From the NCBI GenBank assembly GCA_012931725.1, contig WHSA01001260.1, positions 323,505 through 387,504 on the forward strand: 64,000 nt of DNA, read 5' to 3'. The position numbers and the translations under genes are program-made. Below are positions 32,294 to 43,480 of this stretch, one piece after another. Source of the stretch: Litsea cubeba. Lineage: Eukaryota > Streptophyta > Magnoliopsida > Laurales > Lauraceae. Under the pieces are notes generated by a model that searched no databases, was not told the DNA's origin, and worked only from the letters and a program-made list of their open reading frames with translations. Within the stretch, counting starts at the first letter, position 1. Every line of letters begins with the position of its first letter.

Positions 32294-32895
32294 CGAACAA
32301 TGAACCTCCTCCGAATCATCAAGACAATGAGGTAAATGGAGAAGAAAATGAGTCACGCGCCCTTACCAAAAAGGACGTAGACGGTATCATCGCCAAAGCA
32401 AAAGAAGAGGATATACTCAAGGAGCATGGGATCAAGCCACCATATCCCTTATGGATGAACTCGGTCCCGTTCCCTACAAAATTCAAGCATCCTACTCTCC
32501 AAACATATACGGGGAAAGGATCAGCCAGACAACATGTCATCCACTTCAAGATCTTGACGGGAGCTATTGCACTCAAGATCCGCCTCTTTGTAAGTACCCT
32601 AAAAGGTACGGCCTTCGATTTGTACTCTACTCTGCCGGAGGACTCCATCCAAAACTGGGCCATGCTAGAGACACGCTTCCTAACTCACTTCAAAGGTGAG
32701 GATCATCCCGCTACTATGGCTCAGCTGTGCAGCCTAAAACAGGGGGAGAATGAGTCAACATATGACTTCATTCACAAGTGGAAAGCAATGGCATACAAAT
32801 GCTCTGATGTATTGCCACAAGCGTCGCTAGTCGACATCTGCCGAAACAACATGGGAGCTAGAATCTGCTCCATGATCATCAGCAACAAATCAAAA
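32294..32895 (+). pseudogene. gag: Tat gag, capsid core (relic E)
   Basis: The open frame is 200 codons. It starts in NNEPPPN at the B junction and ends at the satellite border. It has the typical gypsy gag core: FPTKFKHPTLQTYTGKGSA, ALKIRLFVSTLKGTAFDLY, then LETRFLTHFKG and LKQGENESTYDFIHKWKAMA. The region multimerises the capsid. It is truncated on both sides, by B on the left and the satellite on the right. No stop or shift occurs inside it. The right break lies at the same gag position where LTR D interrupts element A. Confidence 0.88.
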
Positions 32896-34543
32896 TGATA
32901 ATGATCAAAGTATTAAATGATCATAAACCTCACAAATTGACCAAACCTAACCTATTTAAGTGGAACCCCCCAGATGAATGGGGTCCACCATCTTTATTCT
33001 AACCGTCCATAAAATCATATTATGCGGGATGGGACCCATGAATTGATTCATTAAGATCAAAGGATCAAATAATCGTAGACCTAACAAATTGATCAAATAT
33101 GTTTAAGTGAGACCCAGATGAATGAGGTCCACCATCTCTATTCTAACCGTCCATAAAATCATATGATGCGGGCCGGGACCCATTAATTGATCGATAAAGT
33201 TCAAATGATCATAGAGCTCATAAATTGACCAAACCTAATTTATTTAAGTGGGACCACAAAGATGAATGGAGTCCACCATCTATATTCTAACCGTTCATAA
33301 AACCATATGATGCGGGCTGTGACCCATGAATTGCTTGATAAAGGTAAAAGGATCAAATGATCATAGACCTCACAAATTGACCAAACCTAACCTATTTAAG
33401 TGAAACCCCCCAAATGAATGGGGTCCACCATCTCAATTTTAACCATCTCTATTCTAACCGTCCACAAAACCATATTATGCGGGATGGGACCCATGAATTG
33501 ATTAAGAAAGATCAAAGGATCAAATGATCATAGACCTAACAAATTAAACAAATATTTTTAAGTGGGACCCAGATGAATGGGGTCTACCATTTTTATTCTA
33601 ACCGTCCATAAAATCAAATGATGCGGGCCGGGACCCATGAATTGTTTGATAAAGATCAAATGATCAAATGATCATAGACCTCTCAAATTGACCAAACCTG
33701 ACCTATTTAAGTGGGACCCCCAAGATGAGTGGGGTCCACCATCTATATTCTAACCGTCCATGAAATAATCTGATGCGGGCTGGGACCCGTGAATTGCTTG
33801 ATAATGATCAAGGTATTAAATGATCATAGACCTCACAAATTGACCAAACCTAACCTATTTAAGCGGAACCCCCCAGATGAATGGGGTCCACTATCTTTAT
33901 TCTAACCGCCCATAAAATCATATTATGCGGGATGTGACCCATGAATTGATTTAAAAAGATTAAAGGATCAAATGATCGTAGACCTAACAAATTGATCAAA
34001 TATGTTTAAGTGAGACCCAGATGAATGGTGTCCCCCATCTCTATTCTAACCGTCCATAAAATCATATGATGCGGGCCGGGACCCATGAATTGATTGATAA
34101 AGTTCAAATGATCATAGACCTCATAAATTGACCAAACTTAATTTATTTAAGTGGGACCAAAAGATGAATGGAGTCCACCATCTATATTCTAACCGTACAT
34201 AAAACCATATGATGCAGGCTGGGACCCATGAATTGCTTGATAAAGGTCAAAGGATCAAATGATCATAGACATCACAAATTGACCAAACCTAACCTATTTA
34301 AGTGAAACCCCCCAAATGAATGGGGTCCACCATCTCTATTCTAACCGTCCATAAAATCATATTATGCGGGATGGGACCCATGAATTGATTAAGAAATATC
34401 AAAGGATCAAATGATCATAGACCTAACAAATTGACCAAATATTTTTAAGTGGGACCCAAATGAATGGGGTCTACCATCTTTATTCTAACCGTCCATAAAA
34501 TTAAATGATGCGGGCCGGGACCCATGAATTGATTGATATAAAT
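32896..34543 (+). repeat. Satellite with trimeric higher-order repeat
   Basis: There are eleven monomers of about 143-166 bp. The word AACCG(T/C)(C/T/A)CAT begins at 33001, 33145, 33289, 33455, 33600, 33752, 33904, 34048, 34191, 34343 and 34486. Three monomer types alternate strictly a-b-c, told apart by TTATGCGGGATG (a), GATGCGGGCCGG (b) and GATGC(G/A)GGCT (c). The higher-order period is 454, 449 and 439 bp. The array starts within a c-type monomer. No ORF is present. Confidence 0.93.
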
Positions 34544-34628
34544 TTAGCACATCAAATGCTCTAATGTGGAAGATGATTCTTGATGGAGAGATTTTAGGTA
34601 TTTTGAGTATGTAATAGATATAGAGATT
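34544..34628. other. Junction of satellite and copia relic G
   Basis: This is short AT-rich sequence with no recognisable motif. Confidence 0.4.
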
Positions 34629-35142
34629 TTAGGGATAAGGGTAACTCCGGAAATGACATTGCAAAAAGCTTGAGGTTGCGCCAGGTGTCTTTATGTGAGG
34701 AAGTGTATACATCCCTTTAGTAATATAGATTGGAGGCTTCAGCATTGAAGTAGTAAATCTTTCATATTTTGGTCCTAGACCTTGCAAAAGCCAGAAAACT
34801 TTTTTTCTGATCTGCAACTGGTTTCCCAATTGCAGCCAGATCATCACAGATACCTTTAAATTTATTAATATAATCAGCTAAGTAAGCATCTTCCTTTTCC
34901 GAAAGTTGAATTTGTTGTAGAAGTTGAAACTCCTGTGCTTGAGAATCTCCAGCATATGTACGTTCTAGACATTTCCACACATCTAGGGCTATTTCAAGGC
35001 CAACAATGGGGCGTAGAGCACCTTTAGACATGGTAGTGATGATCCAACCTTTAACTTTGCGATCAGATCTTTTCCACGAAATGTAGTCAGGATTTTCCAT
35101 CTCAGATTGTCCATCATCTGAAAAAGTTGTTTGTGCAGGCAT
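34629..35142 (-). pseudogene. gag: copia Gag (UBN2-type) of element G, truncated
   Basis: ATG at 35142. The motifs WKRSDRKVKGWIITTMS, ALDVWKCLERTYAG, LQQIQLSEKEDAYLADYINKF and a later LLQGLGPKYERF are typical of the copia gag-polypeptide domain. A frameshift near 34790-34830 separates the two halves. The gene is cut off toward the satellite, so the zinc knuckle and pol are missing. Its leader and LTR continue at 46730-47169, beyond the F insertion. Confidence 0.82.
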
Positions 35143-35392
35143 GGAAAAGTCCCATCAATAAATCAAACCATATTTACACTCTCAAGAAGAGAGTTGTATT
35201 TAGTTTTCCAAAGAGGAAAATTGGAAGAACTCAGTTTTAGTGATACATAGTCACCTATGCTGATTGCAGTAGAGGGGAACGAATACTTCCTTCCAACAGA
35301 TGATGTCACTGCCATGATTTCTTTGTGGGAGTGAAGAAAGCTTCAAGGAGTATTGTTTAGGAAACCTATCACTTGTTCATTCTGATTGAAGT

Positions 35393-38300
35393 TGTCACGC
35401 CCCCGGACCGAGGTCCCGCTAAACGAGGCCTTAATCCGGGGTCGTGGCGTGACGGGCCGGAAAATTCCGCCCGCACACGCTAGTTTCCCACAGGTTTCCG
35501 GGGTAAGGATTCCTGAAATCCGATCCAACAGTGATATATAAGAATCACTTTCATACAAATGACTTACGCGGAAGCATTATAGCAAACATAAAAGCCTCTC
35601 ACAGATGGGTATAAGATGAGAACGCACGAGACTGGCATCAAAAGAGAAACATTTCAATATTGTAGGCCCCAAAGTTAGTTTAAAGTTAATACAAAAGTAA
35701 GATTAGTCATTAATTACATATTTTTCCCAAAAGAGTATAAGCCAACAATGGCCATAACCAAAAACCCAAAATGTATAGTATCTATTCCCAAAAATGTGAT
35801 CGCAGCTCCAAAGGCAACCCGACGTCTAAATGACATCATCGGGCAGCCACTCGCCCTCCACAGGAACTATGGGTTCTGCCTCGAAGTGCGCCTCAACCGC
35901 GAGGGGCTCGACATCTAGCACCAAAAAAAAAGGGTCAGACACAACGGTCTGGCAAGCAAATACGACAATAATAGGATGATAGCGAAACAAAACATTAATA
36001 AATGAGAGCCACGATTAAATCACGATTAATAACAATGTCGAAGTAAAGATAGAAGATAAACATCTCGATGGTTTACAAATCCAATGTCATGATGAGTAAA
36101 ATAAACAAATACCATGAGATGAATATTAATGTATAAAAACATTGGCAGACCACGTAAAGCTAAATTCTCCTGTTACCGAAGTAGCCGGAGCAGACAAACC
36201 GTAGCCACTAGTCGTGGGACCGGAACGACATAGTCGTTATCAGACAGAACCGTAGCCACTACACGTGGGACCGGATATTATCGTTGCCATGGTCGGTACA
36301 GACAGAATCCAAACTGCAGCTGGCAGACAAATTAAAGATCCCAAGCCGGATGATCAGTCCGACAAGGTGACCTAAGCCTAGTGGTGCCATTAGAGTGAAA
36401 GTTCGAAACCTCGAAATAATACAAATCCGTTTATAAGATACATTTCCAAATTCGATAAGAAAACTACTCCAAACAAATGCATATTGGCGAATCCGAGCAA
36501 AATAGGTGAGTAGTCTTATCAATACCTAAATATGTGGTAAACTGCTTCAAAACATTCAAAAGGATTGGAGAAAGAACCCAAACAAAAGTCTTTTACACGG
36601 AATGAATGTATGATGATTCGATCGTCTAAAGCAGGTAGTCTCAATGTACATTTGACCCCTTTACTGTCATTAATAAAAGTAACTTGGTGCCACCGAAGAT
36701 CCTTGACAATCACAAGGGATGAAGTGTACATTTAAGCTTGAAGGTGTCCCAAGTGGTCTTGATCATAGTCCAAGCCGATTCTCACAATAAATTCTAGGCT
36801 TATAAAAGGGTTGAATGGGCTTCACTTATATAAAAGAGTTTGGGGCTGAATTGGGCTTGGACATAGGCTTGAAGTGGACTTGAAATTATATCCAATAAGT
36901 CCTCATTAAACGTAGGTTTAAACCCCTTTTTAATCAGGCCCACAACTGGCCTTACCCAAGCTCAAACAGTCCATTAAAATAGGGCCAAAACAGTCCTTGA
37001 AGTAGCCCAGAATTCAGGTCATAAACAGTCCAACATTAGGACTCAAAACAGCCCAGAAGTTGACCTTGAAACAGGCCCAAAGATGCCTACGAAACAGGCC
37101 CAACACAGTCCCCAACTGTCCCAAGAACAGGCCTGACCCAAGTTCCCCAGGCTGGGCTGGGCTCGCTCGAGCGACCCCAGGTCCGCTCGAGCGGAGCCCA
37201 GACAGTATCTGGGTCGCTCGAGCGGCCCAGTGGGTCGCTCAAGCGGACTGGGCTCTGTCCAGTCCGGCTCGGCAGTGCTTTTCTCACCTTTTTCTTCCTC
37301 TTTTGAGATCCTTTTTCATTCTTTTCTTTCATACACAATCCCACAATGACTTGGGCTCTTTTTTAAGCTCCACTAATCATCAAATCATCATCCATAATCA
37401 TCTAATAAATCAAACACAATACTTTTTAAAAGGATCAAAGTCTTTCCCCCTTTCTTTGAACACCTATCTTTAACACAAAGAAGTCCAATTTTTTTTTTAA
37501 ATGACCAAGTGAAAGCAAACTTCCCATGCATTGTAAAACAATAACATATATTGAAATCTATGTAACAATGATTCATTCAATCAAAGTAAACCCATAGATC
37601 AAAGAAGATTAGCACATAAAAAGAAAAATCATGAAATAGAACCAATTAAGAGCAATCATCATATTAATTGTGGAATCTACTTGCCTCTAGTCAAGATAGG
37701 AGCAAAAATTACTCTTCAACAAAGCTCTAGTGCTTCAAGCTTCAAATCTACAAAAACCCCAAAATTTTCCCAAGGAAAACCCTAAAAAATCAACATTGGT
37801 AAATCTCCAAAGAAAACTCTAGCATATGGGATTAAAACACTATAAATGGAGGGGAAAACAAGAATCTCAAGTTTGGAAAGCCATTGCTAACCTTGAGAAA
37901 TCCCAATGGAGAAGAGAAGCTTGAATGATGGCTTTTTCTTAGCTCAAAATCTTCAAGAAGGGTACCTTTGGAGAGCTTGGAGAGGGAGGAAGGACTTGAG
38001 GAGATCAATCCTCATAGAAAACTCCACCAAATGAGAGTTTCAGATGAGAGAGAGAGTGTGGGAAGAGAGGGAAAAGACCAAGCCAGAAATCTTGCTGGGA
38101 ATGAAATGAAGGAGAAGAAGAAGGGTTCCCCTTCTTATAAGAGAAGTCTTATGGGCCCCGGTCTTCACCATGCTAAAATGGTATTTGCGGGCCCCGAACG
38201 AAAACGACGAAGAAGACAAAAACGATCAGTGAAATTTCTACTTTCCAAAAAGTATATTTTTGTCAATTTCTGAAATTTTTGAAATTTGGGTACAGATTTT

Positions 38301-38641
38301 GTGTGAAAGGTCAGTTTTGCCCTTTTCCTCGAAAAACGCGATTTCTGATCACTAAATCAAGTTGGCCAAAACATGAAAGTTGATGATCTAGATGAAATGA
38401 ATCAAAATGCACAAAATTGGGATTTTTACAAACATCAAGGATAAACTCAACAAATTCACACACAATCCACGGGCGCCCCGGCCCGTGTCAAACTCAAGTC
38501 AATGACTCACAAAGGTTCTCAAAGCTAATCAACATTCTAATCTAGCTTAATAAAATAAGCTAATCGTCCACTAACCCCACTTATCCACTAATCACGGTTT
38601 AAAAATAATTAAATATTTCAAACCTGGGTCGGGGTCTGACA
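35393..38641 (-). repeat. 3' LTR of F (3249 bp)
   Basis: On the minus strand it starts TGTCAGACCCC (38641) and ends GGGGGCGTGACA (35393). It contains four GCTCGAGC/GCTCAAGC palindromic words at 37164-37255 and a weak TATA candidate, TTATAAGAAG, near 38140-38131. Lys- and Arg-rich frames in it recur in the other LTR and are not genes. Confidence 0.95.
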
Positions 38642-38660
38642 TCCTCCACCCCTAAAAATC
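38642..38660 (-). other. Polypurine tract of F
   Basis: TTTTTAGGGGTGGAGGA on the minus strand immediately precedes the LTR start TGTCAGACC. Confidence 0.85.
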
Positions 38661-40040
38661 ACATTTGGTCCTCCAAATGATCACTAACCTCTGGGAATAG
38701 CTGAGGGTACTTCTTTTGGACTTGATCACGAAGCTCCCAAGTCGCTTCTTCTGGTCCATGATTCTCCCAATGAATCTTTACCCACTGAATTGTTCTATTC
38801 CTCAGTTCTTGCTGTTTGGTGTCAATAATCTCTGCCGGTTTCTCGATATAGGTGGCATCCTCTCTGACATCCAACGGTTCATGATGTAACACGTGCGAAG
38901 GGTCCGAAACATACTTCCTTAGCATTGACACGTGGAACACATTGTGCACACCCGACAGTTCTGGAGGCAAAGCTAATCGATATGCCACTTCCCCGATCCG
39001 ACTCAAGATCTCATACGGTCCAATGAATCTCTTAGACAATTTGCCCTTCTGCCCAAATCTCAGTGTTCCTCTGACCGGAGATACCTTTAAGAATACCTTG
39101 TCTCCAACTTGGAATTGTAGGTCCTTCCTTCGAACATCAGCATAGCTCTTCTGTCGGCTTCTCGAAATCTTCAATCTCTCATGGATAATTCTGACTTTAT
39201 CACTTGTTTCTTCAACCAAAGATGGACCATGAAAACTGCGTTCTCCGACTTCTTCCCAACACACTGGGGTTCTACACTTCCTGCCATACAACGCTTCAAA
39301 AGGGGCCATTCCTCTGCTTGAATGGTAACTATTGTTGTAGGCAAATTCACAAAGCGCTAAATTCTCATCCCACTGATTGCCCTAAGCATGTCTTCAAGGG
39401 TCTGAATAGTCCTCTCCGACTGACCATCCGTCTGCGGGTGATACGCTGTACTGAATTGAAGCTTCGTTCCCATTGATTCATGCAAGGTCTTCCAAAACCT
39501 CGAAACAAATCTACTATCCCGATCTGAAGTAATGGAAACTGGCTGACCATGACGGCTAACAATCTCTTTCGCAAAAGCTTGTGCTAAAGCCAACATGTGC
39601 ATCTTCTTACCGGTCTTCAAAGGAATAAATTGCGCCGACTTCGTTAACCGATCCACTATGATCCAAATGGCATTGTTCCCCTTGCTTGTAGTCGGTAAAC
39701 CTGATAGGAAGTCCATTGTCAGGTGTTCCCATTTCCACTCTGGAATCTCTAACGGCTGCAAAAGACCAGGTGGTTTCTGATGTTCCGCCTTTACTAATTG
39801 ACAAGTCATACAGCTAGATACAAAGGCTGCTATCTATCTCTTCATATTGTTCCACCAAAAACGACTTTTCAAATTTTGGTACATCTTCGTACTCCCTGGG
39901 TGTACTGAATACCTCGCATTGTGAGCTTCTACCATAATGTCATCTTTCAAATTATCTATCTTTGGAACACAGTCTGCCACGGAAGTACAAAACTCCATCC
40001 AACATCTGAAAATCTGGCCGTTCCGAGATATGCTCCACAA
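38659..40040 (-). pseudogene. F integrase with C-terminal chromodomain
   Basis: There are three open pieces. At 40040-39834 is the zinc-binding H-H-C-C start (VEAHNARYSVHPGS, then CMTCQ beyond a TAG at about 39833). At 39809-39357 is the catalytic core with MDFLSGLP, ITSDRDSRF and QTDGQSERTIQ giving D-D-E. At 39309-38659 is the C-terminal part with GPYEILSRIGEVAYRLALP and a chromodomain-like IQWVKIHWENHGPEEATWE. A frameshift with loss of some codons near 39355 separates core and C-terminus. The chromodomain would steer integration to modified histones in heterochromatin. Confidence 0.88.
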
Positions 40041-41706
40041 TTTTAACCAAATCTGGATCTTGCATCTGACTGTCCTTAATTTTCTGAATGAAGACTGGCT
40101 CAGACACTGTCATACTCGCCAACACAACTCCTTCCCTCAAAGGTTGGAACTCCACTCTCAATTCTTCAAATTGCTGAAAATTGTAAAACCCATGCAAACT
40201 GGCCAAACAAACTGATTTTGTACTCAACGCATCTGCCACTACGTTAACTTTCCCTGGATGATAGATGATCGGGAAGTCATAGTCTTTGATGTACTCCATC
40301 CACCTTCTTTGCCTCATGTTTAATTCCTTTTGAGAGAACAAGTATTGAAGACTACGGTGATCTGAATGAACTTCAAATTTTTCTCCGTACAAGTAGTGTC
40401 TCCACATCTTCAATGCGAACACTATAGCTGCCAACTCCAAATCGTGCGTTGCATATTTCTTCTCATGTTCCTTCAATTGCCTCGAGCCATATGCAATCAC
40501 ATTTCCATTTTGCATCAAAACACATCCGAGACCTACTCCTGAAGCATCCGTATAGATAACGAAACCGCCACTCCCCGAAGGTAAGGTGAGGACAGGCGCT
40601 GAAGTTAACCTCTTCTTCAACTCCTCAAAACTAGCTTCACATTTCTCTGACCATACAAACGGCACATTCTTTTGGGTCAACTTGGTCAATGGTGCTGCAA
40701 TGGATGAAAAACCTTGTACAAATCTCCTATAGTAACCTGCCAAACCTAGAAAACTTCTAATCTCCGTCACATTCTTCGGTCTCTCCCAATTGATGACTGC
40801 TTCTATCTTTGATGGGTCAACTGCTAGTCCTTTTTTAGAAATAATGTGACCAAGAAAAGAAACTCGCTCTAGCCAAAACTCGCACTTTCCAAGCTTCGCA
40901 TACAACTGATTATCTCTCAACAACTGTAAGGAAGTCCTCAAATGCTGCTCATGGTCTTCTCTTGACTTGGAATACACTAGAATGTCATCAATGAAGACGA
41001 CGGTGAACTGATCTAGATAGGGTGCGAAAATCTTATTCATGAGAGCCATGAATACCGCTGGTGCATTCGTCAGTCCAAAGGGCATCACCAAATATTCATA
41101 GTGCCCGTATCTAGTTCGAAAAGCTGTCTTCGGGATGTCTGATTCTCTAACCCTCAACTGATGGTATCCGGACCTCAAATCTATCTTCGAGAAAAACTCT
41201 GCACCTCGCAACTGATCAAACAACTCGTCTATCCTAGGCAAAGGGTACTTGTTCTTGATGGTTACTTGGTTCAATTTCCTGTAGTCTATACACATCCTCA
41301 AACTTCCATCTTTCTTCTAGACAAATAGCACTGGGGCTCCCCATGGGGAAACACTTGGCCTAACAAAGCCTTTGTCTAGCAACTCTTGCAACTGTAACTT
41401 CAATTCCCCTAACTCTGCTGGAGCCATCCTATAAGGAGCAATGGAGATCGGAGCAGTTCCTGGCATCAACTCTATTGTAAACTCAACTTCTCTGACAGGT
41501 GGTAACCCTGGAATCTCTTCTGGAAAAATATCGGGAAACTCACACATTACCGGAATGTTCTCTACCCCTAGGGACTGTTCGTCCTTGGTGACAAAAGCAA
41601 TAAATCCCTCACAACCTGATCTCAACAACTTAGCTGCAGAAAGAGCTGAAATAAACCTAGCCGGAGAAACCCTTTTCTCTCCCTGAAACTTCACCCCGGA
41701 GGACAA
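39952..41706 (-). pseudogene. F reverse transcriptase and RNase H
   Basis: The RT N-terminus (FPDIFPEEIPGLPP) is followed by an in-frame TAG at 41314-41316, just before KKDGS. Then come RMCIDYRKLNQ, MPFGLTNAP and catalytic VFIDD (a known YxDD variant). RNase H has YTDASG, HDLELAAI and HSDHRSL, and ends in NVVADALSTKS. The last motif normally reads ADALSRK. The frame is lost near 39960 at the start of integrase. Apart from the TAG, the 450-codon RT-RH segment is intact. Confidence 0.92.
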
Positions 41707-41712
41707 CCCATC

Positions 41713-43317
41713 CTATCTAAAAACAATGGTCTTACTATAGCAATCCATGGAGGAGCGATGTCCTGCTAACCAATCCATGCCTAAAATGACATCGAAGTCA
41801 TGCATAACTAAGGTAATAAGATCTGCAGGGAAAATGACCTCTCCTATCTTCACTGAACAACTAGGGTAAAAAGTACTACACACCACTTGTTTCCCTACCG
41901 GAGTAGTAACAGTCAAAACAAACTCTAACTCTCTAGCAGGTACACTAATCATTTTAGCAAACACATGTGATAAGAAAGAGTGGGTAGATCCCGGGTCAAA
42001 CAACACTTTAGCTTCTACATCACAAATTAGGAGTTTACCTTCCACAACATCACCCGCCGCTTTTGCATCCACTTGATTGATGTGATTGAGACGGCCCTGC
42101 TGACGCGGTCTATTTTGGTTCTGATTTGGCCTTCCTAGCTGCGCATTCCTAATTTGTTGCGGTGGATGGACATTCTGATTCTGTGGTTGCTGACGGGGCT
42201 GCTGATTCTGTTGCTGCCTCGGTTGGTTCTGAGCTACCTGTTGGTTCTGCTGAGGGGCTTGCCTTGGTGGCTGCTGAGGTGCCCTATTGCCTTGGTTTCT
42301 ATTTTTTGGGCAGTCCTTCACTTGGTGGTCTGTACCACCACACTTGAAACATGCACCTGAAACTCGATAACACTGCTGAGAATGGTGATTCTTGCCACAA
42401 TGCTCACACCCACCCTGAGTTGGAGCATTCTGCTGTTTCTTTTGCTTCTTGCCTTGATACGATTTCTGCCCTCCTTGGTACTGTTGCCTCTTTCTTTGGT
42501 TATCCTTAATAATCTGGTTGTTGATGTCCTCGAACCGGTAGGCCCTTTTTATAGCCTCTTGAAAGGTGGTTGGTGGTACCACACCTAAAGCATCTCTCAA
42601 GATAATGGGATTGAGCCCATCCATGAACTTAGTGATCTTTTTCTCTTCGGTGTCCACAAGCTCTGGAGCATAGCGAGATAATTTCTCAAACTTAGTAAGA
42701 TATTCAAGAATGGTCATATCTTCTTGCTTAAGTAACTGAAACTCTGCTGCCTTTTGCTTCTTGATGTGCGCGGGGACATACTTCTCACTAAACTGCTGCT
42801 TGAATGTGGCCCAAGCAATCCCATCCTCAACATTCTGATGGCCTTCCTTAATAGTCTTCCACCATATATCTGCCAATCCAGTGAACATGGAGGCTGCTAA
42901 GTGAACCCGCTGTCTGCTTGTGCATACAAAGATATCGAAGATGTTCTCTGTGTGGGCCAACAAATCATCAGCTGTCAAAGGATCTTCCTAACCCGTGAAC
43001 TCCTTAGGACCTCTCTTTCTGAACTTCTCAAATAAAACATTAGGATCTCGGTCCCTGATCTGCACAGCTTCCACATTAGGCATTGGTTCGGGTCTCCTAC
43101 CCAAAACTTCAAGCAATTGCCTTTGCACTTGAGTCAATTCTTCATCTTTCTTTGCCATCTGTTCTTGAAATCGAGCTTGATTCTCATTGGCTCGTTGTTG
43201 CTGTTCGACCAACATCTGCATAAGTTGATGGAATTGACCTGTCATCGGGTTTTCAAACCCGCTGTCATGATTACTGCCCGATGCATTTGCATTTGCTGGA
43301 GGTCTACGAGGAGGCAT
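41713..43317 (-). pseudogene. gag: F Gag with two zinc knuckles and aspartic protease
   Basis: ATG at 43317 (MPPRRPPANANAS). A coiled-coil segment (HQLMQMLVEQQQRANENQ) is followed by KKRGPKEFTG-like sequence and an in-frame TAG at 42985-42987. The capsid core has AASMFTGLADIWWK, FSEKYVP and LKQEDMTILEYLTKF. Two CCHC knuckles, CEHCGKNHHSQQC (atypical spacing) and CFKCGGTDHQVKDC, precede a long Gln/Pro-rich linker. Protease follows, with VLFDPGSTHSF and ILGMDWLAGH. A second TAG lies at about 41710-41712 before the RT linker. The 42986 stop fits TGG to TAG. Confidence 0.9.
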
Positions 43318-43463
43318 AGTGCTGCAAAACAACTTGTTAGTACAACAAGATATAATAATAAGGCGTTCCCAAACCCAAATCGATGCTAACTAATGAAAAT
43401 GCTAACGAATCCTTGCCACGTCCTTATGTTTCTAATTCAATTTTAATTGCCTCAAATATTTCT

Positions 43464-43480
43464 CGCTCTGATACCAAGCC
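43464..43480 (-). other. Primer-binding site of F
   Basis: TGGTATCAGAGCGAG on the minus strand lies close to the end of the 5' LTR. It matches the initiator Met tRNA 3' end. Confidence 0.88.

Noticed and set aside
26610..32895. Autointegration (self-insertion) of one Tat cDNA producing the LTR-gag head-on junction
   Set aside because: B's gag extends about 45 bp past the junction position in E and differs from it at one base (GACGATGAG versus GACAATGAG), so two copies are needed. Ordinary nested insertion is simpler.
37060..37473. 137-residue frame repeated at 45145-45558
   Set aside because: It is antisense to element F and inside both LTRs. Its preservation reflects LTR similarity, not coding.
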